Of a stretch of 64,000 bases of DNA, positions 9,701 through 17,816 are shown in pieces. Each line of letters begins with the position of its first letter. Positions within the stretch are counted from its first letter, which is position 1. A program made the position numbers and the translations under genes. Below the pieces are notes generated by a model. It saw nothing but the letters and a program-made list of their open reading frames with translations. It did no database searches and had not been told where the DNA came from. This DNA comes from Paraburkholderia rhynchosiae (GTDB lineage Bacteria; Pseudomonadota; Gammaproteobacteria; Burkholderiales; Burkholderiaceae). The DNA lies in assembly GCF_002879865.1 (NCBI RefSeq), contig NZ_PNXY01000032.1, positions 1 to 64,000 on the forward strand, in the 5' to 3' direction.

Positions 9701-10056
9701 CGACGCGCGGCAACCAGCTCTACGCGGAACGTGTGTGGTTGAAGCCCGACGCGGCGCGCAAGATCAACATCCTGCGGGAGCTGCGCGACGCGGTGGTGCC
9801 GCCCGGCGTGAAGCCGAGCGAGCGCGAACTCGCGCAGATCGACAAGCGCAATGCGCAGATCGGCGGCCTCCTCGAGGCGGACGACAGTTGGGACAACCGC
9901 TTCCTCTATTCGCTGGAGGTCAACGGTGCGTCGCGCGCGCTAGGACCGAGCTTCCTCGCAACGGCGCAGCGCGTGACCGAAGTGTCCCACCCGCGCCAGC
10001 TTAGCGTGCTGCGTGTGGAGCGCGCGGTCGATACGGATAGCGCCAATCGCTCGTGA
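6769..10056 (+). CDS. AWR-family (RipA-like) type III effector
   Basis: 1095 residues from the ATG at 6769. The frame is open from 6649, but that start would lie upstream of the predicted -10 and cannot be on the transcript. No strong ribosome-binding site is visible. The AWR triad occurs as YLAWRCGF near residue 355. The C-terminal half has the same motif order as the divergent AWR protein, including LSDGGQFGVN, followed by Gly-rich repeats. The N-terminal 70 residues are rich in Ser, Thr, Ala and Pro with few acidic residues. The two proteins look like diverged paralogues rather than a recent duplication. Function beyond family membership is unknown. Confidence 0.8.
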   Translation: MTPPKVSSSGHAHEPVTTGDVTAGSPSAAAAGPQTTRPTASRRRDSIWSSIRRTLAPRPVTVSSSLLGSVTTARPTTARAKIGVADNQRHKPDPNATPPSAVARHKRNVALTLAGADKTAPAEQVVDRGGAEAVAARLFNPSGLDANKRLPQQLASEVGAHLGAPEGSEMATQIEAAARQELVLRRMHQAFGTDAARAGKALDDLRGANSLLDVKGDAFELARRLAASSLGYGTLHALRGDARVDADPVHHAIREDATKLALRAANTLIAALPEGHALPPGLDELEALVHDALARHERPAGATDAPPTLDMNGDISLPAKALMAARMLARNPMPDPQTEPQAEPALHLKSAYLAWRCGFTHEGPGTPLAHAQHRLFKLSRYARRASQPGMLANLRRAFGFNKSPMSALGLGTGGASLRHPEDDLLKADVIWQLGGALAQRAGARDDDRPLASRVADAVQAATLEAWYQRVAHKGWRDRTSVPTNMRHVIAARAAVLAGVGEAEVKCSPEYAALKSRAGSKLTTATLESWIDRFEATETQETPQTQGDTQGNAVEHPTNPHPATDEITAPDPETAPAPSQAAQFKAALKNLSTLNRNGEVSLDRTTPQTVLDDFRRVITEPRMTYDVRLSDGGQFGVNTGVAELLNLPGASKLPFVLAGPDVKLVHGRHAMINGGSSANHGQLFIGSDRRWAAHGGVSAAGGVNLFNKRFQAIGSAQVLPAVFDMSQPKGVMVRARLQPTGTLPAGQQPAGEPDPWRAKMLGVIDAATASGPNRSLPRDEASMWNAIAHAFFKDPDVSVNWLDSKGQSLSTTVSASAGARYEHDGYKIGPSLQAGGTKTWFTRTRRQENGPLKAEFVGSSSARAAGVSATLVAGLAPQGNFSDETGHVKSVVLPNVAIVGFGTTVLQSETGSTWRIAEEDGHIDPSLSYRDTTFTSMKEFKRYVDSRRASWDDTYARQPAGAAQPEPMDEYLARVEQDATRGNQLYAERVWLKPDAARKINILRELRDAVVPPGVKPSERELAQIDKRNAQIGGLLEADDSWDNRFLYSLEVNGASRALGPSFLATAQRVTEVSHPRQLSVLRVERAVDTDSANRS

Positions 10057-10063
10057 TCGACGA

Positions 10064-10087
10064 CGCGCCGCGCGAAAGCGCGGCGCG
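10064..10087. terminator. GC-rich hairpin after the rightward AWR gene
   Basis: A perfect 10-bp stem (CGCGCCGCGC) closed by a GAAA tetraloop lies 7 bases after the stop codon. No T-run follows, so it is a probable rather than a canonical terminator. Confidence 0.55.
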
Positions 10088-10187
10088 CAAATGGCCGCGC
10101 TCGCGTGGCCTCTTGGCTGGTCCTTTTCTGCTGGTCCTATTCTGCCGCTCTTTTTTGCCGTTTTTTAGCACTTTATTTGCCGCTGTC

Positions 10188-10228
10188 CCGCGGTTGATTC
10201 CGCGGCTTATTTCGCGGCTTATTCCGCG
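10188..10228. repeat. Tandem 12-base repeats upstream of the harpin promoter
   Basis: About 3.5 head-to-tail copies of a 12-base unit resembling CCGCGGCTTATT. Two T6 tracts spaced exactly 10 bases apart (10151 and 10161) precede them. The rest of 10088-10320 is pyrimidine-rich and holds no believable gene. Confidence 0.65.
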
Positions 10229-10320
10229 TTTTTTGCCGCCGTTCTCCTGCTCTTCAGCGGTTCTTCTCCCCGCCCTTCCTCGACGGTTTTTTCCGCACTT
10301 TTCCCGCTCTTTCAGGCTCA

Positions 10321-10382
10321 TTCGCCGTCACACCAGATGTTTCGTTTCTGGACACAGGGCGATTGACCGGCTCTCTTACGCT
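10321..10382 (+). promoter_or_regulatory. hrpII box plus -10 for the harpin operon
   Basis: TTCG-N16-TTCG at 10321-10344 with TACGCT (10377-10382) after 32 bases. The harpin ATG is at 10500, leaving a leader of roughly 110 bases. Confidence 0.85.
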
Positions 10383-10499
10383 TGATTACGGGACGTTCGC
10401 CACGAGGCGTCACGTCGCGCGGCCAACAGGATGGACATCGACACGCAGCGAGCCCGGCGCCGCTGCGCATATCTCATCGCGTACGTTAAGAGGCTATTC

Positions 10500-11354
10500 A
10501 TGAGCAAGATCAGCAACGACATTAGCAATACCGACATCCAGGCCGACATCCAACAACTGGAATCGGATCTCAAGGGCGGCGGCAAGCTCGGCAACAACGA
10601 CATCGAAAAACTGCTCGAACTGATTCTCGCGATCATCGAACAAAAACTGAGCGGCAGCTCACAAAGCGGCGGCGCGTCCGGCGACAACGGTGGCGGTGGC
10701 GGCGGTGGCGGCGGCTCGACCTCGGGCGCGAACTCGACGCAAAGTCCGGACTCGACGCAAGGCCCGTCGACGGACAACACCACCGATCCGTCCAGCGATT
10801 CGAACGATGTGCAAAGCCAGATCGCCTCGCTGTTGCAACAGATTCTGCAGATGCTGCAGCAATCGTCGCAAAGCGGCCAGGGTCTCGACAAGCAGACGGG
10901 GCAACTCATCGACGATCTGCTTCAGTTGCTTCAGCAGATCGAAGGCGCGCAAGGCAGCGGCCAGGCCGGCGGCAACAATGGCGCGGGTGGCGCGGGTTGC
11001 GCAGGTGGCGCAGGCGGTGCCAACGGTGCGGGCGACGCCAACGGCGGCGGCCAGGCATCGCAGATTCAGGAACTGATCTCCGAAGTGATCCAGCTCTTGC
11101 AGCAGCTCCAGGGCTCGCAGACCGGCAGTTCGAACGGCACGGGCAGCGACCCGGGCAACACGAGCGACGCCAGCGACCCGAGCAGCACGGACAGCACGGA
11201 CAGCACGGATAGCACCAAGGGCGTGGACGGATCGAACAACAACACGAACGGTTCGGCCGATCCGAACACGTTCACGAACGAACTGCTCAAGCTGCTTTCG
11301 CAATTGCTCACGATGCTCAACAAGGCGTCGAGCGAGCAGACGACCAAGGCTTGA
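10500..11354 (+). CDS. Harpin-like secreted protein
   Basis: 284 residues. The start at 10500 has AGAGG upstream and excludes 23 residues that would be encoded from a start at 10431. The composition is that of harpins: rich in Gly, Ser, Asn, Gln and Asp, almost no aromatic residues and a single Cys. Three amphipathic Leu/Gln-rich segments (for example LLQQILQMLQQ and LLQLLQQIE) are separated by Gly/Ser/Asn linkers, including a G9 run and an STD triplet repeat. Harpins (PopA, Hpa1, HrpZ) are released by the T3SS, act at the plant plasma membrane and assist translocation. The gene is first in a two-gene unit under an hrpII box. The class is clear from composition and context; orthology to popA specifically is not established. 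Confidence 0.8.
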   Translation: MSKISNDISNTDIQADIQQLESDLKGGGKLGNNDIEKLLELILAIIEQKLSGSSQSGGASGDNGGGGGGGGGSTSGANSTQSPDSTQGPSTDNTTDPSSDSNDVQSQIASLLQQILQMLQQSSQSGQGLDKQTGQLIDDLLQLLQQIEGAQGSGQAGGNNGAGGAGCAGGAGGANGAGDANGGGQASQIQELISEVIQLLQQLQGSQTGSSNGTGSDPGNTSDASDPSSTDSTDSTDSTKGVDGSNNNTNGSADPNTFTNELLKLLSQLLTMLNKASSEQTTKA

Positions 11355-11442
11355 GGCCCGCCATCAACATCGCCGCACGGTCCGCCCCGAATCGCGCCGA
11401 AAGGCATGGCTCGCGGCAGCTGCGCGCACTGAGGAGCACATC

Positions 11443-12549
11443 ATGAGTATATTTTCGAAGATCAAGCATGCGTTCCAGCATCTCGGTCACGATATCGAGA
11501 AGGCCGCGAAAGCCGTCGTGCATGGCGTCGAGCACGTGGCCCATGCGATCGAGAACGACCTCAAGAAGGTCTTGCAGGACGCGCTCGCCATGACGGAAGC
11601 GCTGATGCAAGGCAACCTGAAACTGGCCATGCAGGATCTGTTAAAGACCGGCGAGGACGTCGCCAAGACCGCGTCGGATGCCGCGACATCGGCCACCGAG
11701 GCGACGCTCGAAGGCTTGCAGGACCTGCATCTGGGCAAGGGTTTCGACAAGGTATTGAGCAAGGTCGAAAAAGGCGTCGAGACCGTCAAGAACGACGTCA
11801 ACAAGGGTATCGACGCGGCCGCCGAAGACCTTGTGTCGTCGGTTGAAGGCGTGGTCTCGGGCTCGGTCGACGCAATCAAGGATCTCGCGCACGGCAACTT
11901 CGGCGCGATGATGAACGACGTCGCCAAGGTCGGCGAGGACGCGCTTGAAGTCGCCGCCGATCTCACGCCTGAGGGGCTCACCGCGACCGTCGCGGCGTCG
12001 ACGCTGGCGGCCGCGCACATCGGCAGCGAGGCGCTCGACAACGCAATCGCGGGCGCCATGCATGGCGGCATCGGCAAGGTCGTCAAATCGGTCGCCGAAC
12101 TGGAAGTCGGGCAGCAGGCGCAGAAATTGGCCGACAAGGTGTTGGCCGGCAGTAGCGGTGCCGGTGCCGACACGATGACGAGCGCGGGCGACGCCGCCAT
12201 GATGCTGTCGTCGATGAACGACGCCCGCAGCGCACGCCGCGGCGGCCACGGCGGCGCTGGGGGACCGCACGAAACGCGTTCGCTGGAAACTGAAACGCCG
12301 AAGAACTCCGGGCCCGACGGGCATAAGCAGGGTAACGGGAAGACCGACGAGAAAGCCGACGAGAAAGCCGACGGCAAGACCGACAGCAAGACCGACGGCA
12401 AAACCGAAGAAGCGGCCGACAAGAAGCAGGACAAGTCCAAAGACAAAAACGAGAAGGACGAGAAGACCCAGCAGGCAGGGCCGCCTCCCGGCGTGCTCGA
12501 TACGCTGCTTCTCAGCTATCTCGCCGACAATCGCCGGCGCATGGCCTGA
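11443..12549 (+). CDS. Helical T3SS-secreted protein, candidate translocator
   Basis: 368 residues, GAGGAG before the ATG, 88 bases after the harpin gene and probably co-transcribed with it. The first 250 residues are almost entirely amphipathic helix (Lys/Ala/Val/Asp rich). A mildly hydrophobic stretch lies near residues 185-215. The last 100 residues are a Lys/Asp/Glu/Thr-rich tail with a degenerate repeat of D-(E/G)-K-(A/T)-D type. There is no catalytic motif and no signal peptide. Position behind a harpin recalls popB after popA in Ralstonia, but I see no clear sequence relation. A role at the pore or as a secreted accessory protein is inference. Confidence 0.6.
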   Translation: MSIFSKIKHAFQHLGHDIEKAAKAVVHGVEHVAHAIENDLKKVLQDALAMTEALMQGNLKLAMQDLLKTGEDVAKTASDAATSATEATLEGLQDLHLGKGFDKVLSKVEKGVETVKNDVNKGIDAAAEDLVSSVEGVVSGSVDAIKDLAHGNFGAMMNDVAKVGEDALEVAADLTPEGLTATVAASTLAAAHIGSEALDNAIAGAMHGGIGKVVKSVAELEVGQQAQKLADKVLAGSSGAGADTMTSAGDAAMMLSSMNDARSARRGGHGGAGGPHETRSLETETPKNSGPDGHKQGNGKTDEKADEKADGKTDSKTDGKTEEAADKKQDKSKDKNEKDEKTQQAGPPPGVLDTLLLSYLADNRRRMA

Positions 12550-12648
12550 AGCATCGGCGGAGGCGGCGTTATAACCGTCTCCTTGCTTTGTTGTCTTGTC
12601 GTTGCTGTTGCGGTTCTTGTCTTGTCGTTGTTTTCCTCCGGCTCATGA

Positions 12649-12680
12649 AAATACGGCCCGCAAGTGTGCGGGCCGTATTT
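12649..12680. terminator. Bidirectional terminator at the left end of the T3SS core
   Basis: A perfect 14-bp inverted repeat (arms 12649-12662 and 12667-12680) with the tetraloop AGTG lies between the convergent secreted-protein gene and hrcC. A short T-run follows on the minus strand. Confidence 0.8.
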
Positions 12681-12731
12681 CATCGTGCAGCTAGTGGCGA
12701 ATGCAGGCCTATGAAATATGCCTGCCTGCTT

Positions 12732-14858
12732 TCACGGCTTCTCGTCGATGGCCATGTTGATCGGCTGCGCTGCCGGCAATGCGGCAGTCTGCGCGACGCG
12801 AGGCATCGGCGGCTGACGCGGAACGTTCATTGCCTCGGGCGGCAGCGGCGCGAAGTTCGCGCCATCGCCGGTGTCTGGGCCTGTGCCTGGCGCGGTCCTC
12901 GTCCCGTTCATGCGACCGTTCATGCGACCGTTCATGCCACCATTCACACCACCGCTCATGTCACCATTCGCCCCACTACTCGCGCTGCCTCCCGCGGCTG
13001 CCGACAACACGCGCGGCGTCAGCAGAAAGAGCCGCTGAAAACGCTGCCCCTGATGCTTCCGGTATTTAAACAGCTCGCCGATCAGCGGAATCTTGGACAG
13101 CAAGGGCACGGCCGTTTGCGTATGATCGTCCTGATCCACCGAATAGCCCGCGATAAGCAGACTGTCGCCTTCGTTGATCAGCGCCTGGGTGTCGATCGTG
13201 CTGTTGCTGACGACAGGCAACTGCCCGACCTGTTGATCCGTCAGCTTGCCGTCCTCGATATGCACGTCCATGCGAATCTGCTCGCCGCTCGCCGAGCTCA
13301 CGATGGACGGCAGCACGCGCAGCGACACGCCCGCCGACACACTGTACAGATCCGCCGATTGATACCCCGCTACCTGCACATAGAACGTCTGCTTGTTGTC
13401 CATCAGCGCTTCAACGTTATCCAGCGTCTCGACCTTCGGGCTGGCCGTGATGCGTGCCTGATCGGTCTGCTGCATCGCGCTGATGCGCGTGAGCAGATAG
13501 CGCCCCGCTCCGCCGATCACCGCCGTCAGCACGCCGCCCGCGGGTGTGGCGAGCACACCGGCGCTCGCGGCATCGAACGGATTGCTGAAGCCCTGCGGAT
13601 TGAGCGAGCCCGGATTGCTGGTCTGCGACTGCTGGCCGTTGCCGGTCTGAAAATCGACGTGACCGGAATGCAGCCGCCAGTCGACGCCGAGTTCCTGCAA
13701 CGCGTTATCCGTGATCTCGATGATGCTGGCGTCGATCTCGAGAATGCCCGGACGCGTATCCAGCGATTCGATCAGCGAGCCGAACGCCGCCATGTTCTCG
13801 GCGCGGTCGCGCACGAGAATCGAATTACTGCGCGAATCGGCCTCGATGGTCGGTGCGCCATGCGCCGACTGTCTGACGTGTCCCGCCGTGGGCGCGGCGC
13901 CGCCGCCGTCGCGGGCCTGATTCGAGTTCGTGCTCGCGTCCGCGATGCCGCCAGAGGGAGGCGGCGCCATGCCGTCGCCCGCAGCCCCATACGAGGAACC
14001 CGCGGACGAACCCGCGCCGAGGCCCGGCAGCGTCGGCAACGGCGGCGGATGTGCGCCGCCTGCGCGGGTTGCGCCCGTCGTCATGCCGTCGTCCTGCATC
14101 TCGCGCACGCTCGGCACGCGGTAGGCGTCGCGGCGCGCCGGCGGCGCATCGCCCGATGCGTCGCCGCCGGCAGCCGGCACGCCCTGGCCGTACAGCGTGC
14201 GCAACAGCGCGGCGACACCGCGCACAGTGACGTTGCGGCCGTTGACCGTAATGCTGCGGTCCGTCGCCCATGCATAGTGCAACGGAAAGCGTTGCACGAC
14301 CACCTTCGCGCCAGGGATCGAATCGTGATCGATCAGATGCGCGACGTCGGTGACGAGTTCGACAAAGCGCGGCGGACCAGAGACCACTGCCGTGCGCGAG
14401 ACGCTGTCATAGCGCACGGGAAAGCGCGGGTCCTCGATCTGCAGGCGGCCGAGCGCGCGACGCAAGTCGTCGGTGCTCGCGTGAGTCAGGCCGAGCGTCG
14501 CACTGCGGGCTTCGTTCGACCCATAGATGCGCAGCACCGACCCGTCGAAATACCATAGCACCCCGAACGATCCCGCCATCTGATCGAGAAAGCGTTGCGG
14601 CGCGGCGTCGAAACGCCCCGTCACCGTGCCTTCGACATGCGGCGAAATCCACGTCATCACATGCTGGCTTGCGCCGAAATCACGCAACACGTCCTTCAGA
14701 TCCTTATGATCCGCGACGTATTCAAAGCGCGTGCCCTGCCACGTGACGGCTTCGGCATGGACGGGCGACGCCGCGAGCGCGCCGGCTGCCACGAGGGCCG
14801 CACACAGCGTGCGCACCCGGAAAGCCGCGCCGCGGCGGCCGCAAACGATTGCTTTCAT
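12732..14858 (-). CDS. hrcC: HrcC (SctC), outer-membrane secretin of the T3SS
   Basis: 708 residues. A signal peptide ends near SPVHA (about residue 35). N-terminal ring domains follow, including the segment ending QHVMTWISPHVEG, then a Ser/Gly/Pro-rich linker (about 260-330). The conserved secretin domain runs from about 330 to 600, with VDQDDHTQTAVPLLSKIPLIGELF-type beta-lip and pore motifs. The C-terminal tail is Met/Asn/Gly-rich with an MNGR repeat. Secretins form the outer-membrane ring of the injectisome. The gene starts 9 bases after hrpB and is the last gene of the leftward operon, as in Ralstonia. It is convergent with the harpin operon. Confidence 0.95.
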   Translation of the reverse strand: MKAIVCGRRGAAFRVRTLCAALVAAGALAASPVHAEAVTWQGTRFEYVADHKDLKDVLRDFGASQHVMTWISPHVEGTVTGRFDAAPQRFLDQMAGSFGVLWYFDGSVLRIYGSNEARSATLGLTHASTDDLRRALGRLQIEDPRFPVRYDSVSRTAVVSGPPRFVELVTDVAHLIDHDSIPGAKVVVQRFPLHYAWATDRSITVNGRNVTVRGVAALLRTLYGQGVPAAGGDASGDAPPARRDAYRVPSVREMQDDGMTTGATRAGGAHPPPLPTLPGLGAGSSAGSSYGAAGDGMAPPPSGGIADASTNSNQARDGGGAAPTAGHVRQSAHGAPTIEADSRSNSILVRDRAENMAAFGSLIESLDTRPGILEIDASIIEITDNALQELGVDWRLHSGHVDFQTGNGQQSQTSNPGSLNPQGFSNPFDAASAGVLATPAGGVLTAVIGGAGRYLLTRISAMQQTDQARITASPKVETLDNVEALMDNKQTFYVQVAGYQSADLYSVSAGVSLRVLPSIVSSASGEQIRMDVHIEDGKLTDQQVGQLPVVSNSTIDTQALINEGDSLLIAGYSVDQDDHTQTAVPLLSKIPLIGELFKYRKHQGQRFQRLFLLTPRVLSAAAGGSASSGANGDMSGGVNGGMNGRMNGRMNGTRTAPGTGPDTGDGANFAPLPPEAMNVPRQPPMPRVAQTAALPAAQPINMAIDEKP

Positions 14859-14867
14859 GGCGGTCCC

Positions 14868-16316
14868 TCAGCGTTGAATCGTCTCGGACGGCGACTCGTT
14901 GAATTCCCGGCGATAGCCCTTGGCCAGTGCGGAGCGGCTCTTCAGGCCCCAGCGGCTCGCGGTATCGAAGATCGAACCCTGCATGCGCTCGTCGTTCAAC
15001 AGATCGTTGCGGATACTTTCGAGCCGCAGCTTGCGGATGAGCGCGTGCGGCGACATGCCGATAGAACGCTTGAACGCGAGTTGCAGCGCGCGCTCGGTGA
15101 CGTCGATCTGCGAGGCGATCTCGCGCGTGTTCAGATCGGCGCGATCGAGATTCTCGACAATGTAGCGATACGCGCGGCGGTACTTCACCGTGAGGCGCGC
15201 CGAGATATCGTCCGCCGGCAGCGCGCGGCTCGCGGCCGATTGGGTCGCGCCGAGTCCTTGCGTCTCGCAGCGCAGGCAACGCAGCGCTTCCGACGCATAA
15301 TTCGCGTAGAGCTTGAGCGCTTCGGTCGGATTGCCCCGCCACACCGCGAGCTTCGATACGCTGTACAGGTAGTCGAAGTTGCAGCGGCGCGTACCGGTAT
15401 CGGCTTCGGCGCGGCTGATCTTCGCGAGCACGGTGTCGGCTACATCGTCGAGTCCGCCGGCAATACTGGCGAGCACAATGTCGATCTTGGCGAGAAACGC
15501 CTGGCCCGCGCCGCGAAAATGCTTCGGATGGCTGACGAGTTCGACGAGCGGCGCGACCGCAATGCGTTCGCCGCGAGCGAGCATTGCAAGGCGTTCCAGA
15601 TATTCGTGCCGCTGCGCAAGGAGTGCGGGCATCGGCGACATCAGCATCGTGGTTTCAGTGAGCTTGCGTGTGATATCGGCGCGGTCTCCAGCGCTTTGCG
15701 CGCGCGCCAGATGCGCGGAACTCCAGAATGCGTGGTCGCTCAAGGTAGTTGCCGTACGAATGCGTAACTGCACGTCGAACTCGTGTGCGAGCAGCGCGAT
15801 CACGAGACGCCAGCCCGGTTCCTCATGCATGTCGGCGAGTTCCGCGGCTTGCAGCAGCGAGTCGTCCGCATCGCGCTGACGTCCCACCTGATGATGCACG
15901 AGCGCCGACGCGATCAGCGCTTCGAGGACGTCGGCCGGCGACGCCGCGTCGTCGTGCACGATGCGCGCAAAGCATTTTGCGGTCGCTCCGTAGCGGTCGC
16001 GCATCATCAGTTGCCAGCCTGCATTGCGGCACGACAGGACGCGCAGGCGGTTGTCGTCGCCCACGTTCATCTTCTGCGCGCGGCGATACATTTCTTCGGC
16101 GTCCTGCTCATAGCCGAGCAGCAGCGAGGCGTCGGCCACCGCAACCAGCCGCGCGTCGTCTGCTTCAACCAGTTTGTGCGCCGGCCGTTCGAGCACGTCG
16201 TCGACAAGACAGTAAGCGCGTTCCGAGGCGCCGTCGAGCATGGCCGTCGCATACGTGGGTAGGCGGTTCTTTTGTGCGAGGCCCGACAGCAAAGCAAAAT
16301 AGATTGTTGAGAACAT
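14868..16316 (-). CDS. hrpB: HrpB, AraC-type activator of the hrp regulon
   Basis: 482 residues with GAGGTGG before the ATG, close to the length of Ralstonia HrpB (477). The N-terminal 350 residues are a helical, TPR-like regulatory region. The C-terminal 100 residues carry the AraC double helix-turn-helix (NTREIASQIDVTERALQLAF, then GMSPHALIRKLRLE). Its position between hrcT and hrcC is the same as in Ralstonia. HrpB binds hrpII boxes (TTCG-N16-TTCG), and eleven such boxes occur in this window, so its targets can be read off directly. Its own promoter is probably under HrpG control; no hrpII box is seen in the 160 bases upstream. Confidence 0.95.
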   Translation of the reverse strand: MFSTIYFALLSGLAQKNRLPTYATAMLDGASERAYCLVDDVLERPAHKLVEADDARLVAVADASLLLGYEQDAEEMYRRAQKMNVGDDNRLRVLSCRNAGWQLMMRDRYGATAKCFARIVHDDAASPADVLEALIASALVHHQVGRQRDADDSLLQAAELADMHEEPGWRLVIALLAHEFDVQLRIRTATTLSDHAFWSSAHLARAQSAGDRADITRKLTETTMLMSPMPALLAQRHEYLERLAMLARGERIAVAPLVELVSHPKHFRGAGQAFLAKIDIVLASIAGGLDDVADTVLAKISRAEADTGTRRCNFDYLYSVSKLAVWRGNPTEALKLYANYASEALRCLRCETQGLGATQSAASRALPADDISARLTVKYRRAYRYIVENLDRADLNTREIASQIDVTERALQLAFKRSIGMSPHALIRKLRLESIRNDLLNDERMQGSIFDTASRWGLKSRSALAKGYRREFNESPSETIQR

Positions 16317-16476
16317 GATGGTTCCACCTCAGGATGTGTCCGATGTGGCGAACCTGCGATCCGCCCTGCAAGACCTGTGGTCCCGGCGGATCGCCGGGCA
16401 CGGAAACCATGGTAGAGAGATCATGCTCACGAAAACTCAACAATCGGCATGACACTTCACAACAATATTCACTGCC

Positions 16477-17307
16477 TCAGTGTGTGGGATTCGCGAGCAT
16501 TCCTTTCGTCAATGCAGCAGAGAGATCGCCGAGCTGCACGTCGGTGACGACCTGGGAAGCGAACACCGCCACGAGCGCGATCAACATCAGCACGCCGATC
16601 ACGCCACGCAGCGGCTGACTAAGCGAAGTGGGTTCGAGCCGGTCCGCCGCGCGCGCGACAATACCAAGGCCGAGATCGACCAATACGAGCACGAGCATGA
16701 CGGGCGTGCCGAGTTTCGCGAGCGCGGTCCATACGGAATCGGTACGTTGAATAAGAAACGTCAGCGCGGTATCGGCGAGCGACGGATAGAGTACATACGG
16801 CGGCCACCATTTGAACGACTGAAAGAGCGCGCCGAGCACGAACAACATGCCCCCGCCGACATAGAACAGCGTCACGACGAGTTGCAACAGCAACGTCGAT
16901 ACCGGCGTGCTCTGATCGCCGCGCAGCGGATTGGTCATCTGCACGTTGTTAAAGCCTGCGAGGTCGTCGATCAGCGTGCCGAGCGACTGCGCGATCCAGA
17001 ACACCGGCGCCGCGCTATAGCCGAACGCGAGGCCGAGAAACGCTTCCTTGCATGCGAGCACCAGCAGCATTGCGCTATTGAGCGACTCGAATGCCTGCGG
17101 GGCCTGTCCCGCGGCGACGAACATCGTCAGCACGTACACGACGCCGTTGCGCGCGGTGCCCGGTAACACGGTGTCGCTGGTGGCGGGCAACAGCAGGAAG
17201 GTCACCATGATGCGAATGCCCGTGAGCAGCATCATGACGATGAGGTTGTGATACGCCTCGAACCAGCCGAGCAATGCCTCGGCCCACGTGTGAAGGTCAT
17301 GCGTCAT
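16477..17307 (-). CDS. hrcT: HrcT (SctT), inner-membrane export apparatus protein
   Basis: 276 residues with several long hydrophobic segments, for example VMMLLTGIRIMVTFLLLP and the C-terminal IGVLMLIALVAVFAS. These are typical of the SctT/FliR family, which with SctR and SctS forms the helical export gate. It follows hrpD by 17 bases in the leftward operon. The 160-base gap before hrpB holds no further gene. Confidence 0.93.
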   Translation of the reverse strand: MTHDLHTWAEALLGWFEAYHNLIVMMLLTGIRIMVTFLLLPATSDTVLPGTARNGVVYVLTMFVAAGQAPQAFESLNSAMLLVLACKEAFLGLAFGYSAAPVFWIAQSLGTLIDDLAGFNNVQMTNPLRGDQSTPVSTLLLQLVVTLFYVGGGMLFVLGALFQSFKWWPPYVLYPSLADTALTFLIQRTDSVWTALAKLGTPVMLVLVLVDLGLGIVARAADRLEPTSLSQPLRGVIGVLMLIALVAVFASQVVTDVQLGDLSAALTKGMLANPTH

Positions 17308-17324
17308 GGGCTACCTCTCATCGG

Positions 17325-17816
17325 CTACCGCGCGTGGCGGCGGGCCAGCAGGTTTTCGGCGGCTTCTTCGTCGGCGGCGAGTTCGGCGGCCACGGCCGCG
17401 GCGCGCAGCAACGTGTCGAGCTTGCGGCGGCATTCATCGAGCGAGCCTTTGGCGCGCGACAGCGCGGCCTGCAATTCAGCCACCTTCGCCTGCTGGCGCT
17501 CGAGGGCCGTGCGCTGCTTGCGTTCCGCCGCGCGCGCCTCGTCGAGCGCTTCCTTGAGCGGGCCGCGCCAGGCGTCGTGAAGCAGATAGAGGGACGTGGC
17601 GAGCCGCCCTGCTCCGTCGAGCAGGGACACGATGCCGGCTTCGTGCTCCGCCTGCCTCGTCTGCGCTTCGGTGCGCGCCTGCACGGCTTCGTCGAGCGCG
17701 GTCTGACGCTCGGCGAGCGCTTGCCGCTCACGCGCGAGATCCGCCTCGATGCGCTCGCATCGCCGTGCCTTCGCCGCAACGATGATGCGCCACTTGCGGA
17801 TCGCGGGCGCGCTCAT
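17325..17816 (-). CDS. hrpD: HrpD (SctO/HrpB7-type stalk protein)
   Basis: 163 residues, almost wholly alpha-helical coiled coil rich in Arg, Glu, Ala, Gln and Leu. This is typical of SctO stalk proteins, which link the ATPase hexamer to the export gate (FliJ/YscO counterpart). Start and stop overlap hrcN by the ATGA arrangement, and hrcT follows. Sequence in this family is poorly conserved, so the assignment rests mainly on size, coiled coil and position. Confidence 0.85.
   Translation of the reverse strand: MSAPAIRKWRIIVAAKARRCERIEADLARERQALAERQTALDEAVQARTEAQTRQAEHEAGIVSLLDGAGRLATSLYLLHDAWRGPLKEALDEARAAERKQRTALERQQAKVAELQAALSRAKGSLDECRRKLDTLLRAAAVAAELAADEEAAENLLARRHAR

Noticed and set aside
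10001..10321. Minus-strand open frame with Lys/Arg-rich GISREISRG-type repeats
   Set aside because: It overlaps the end of the AWR gene, lacks a ribosome-binding site, and its repeats are just the translated 12-base DNA repeat.
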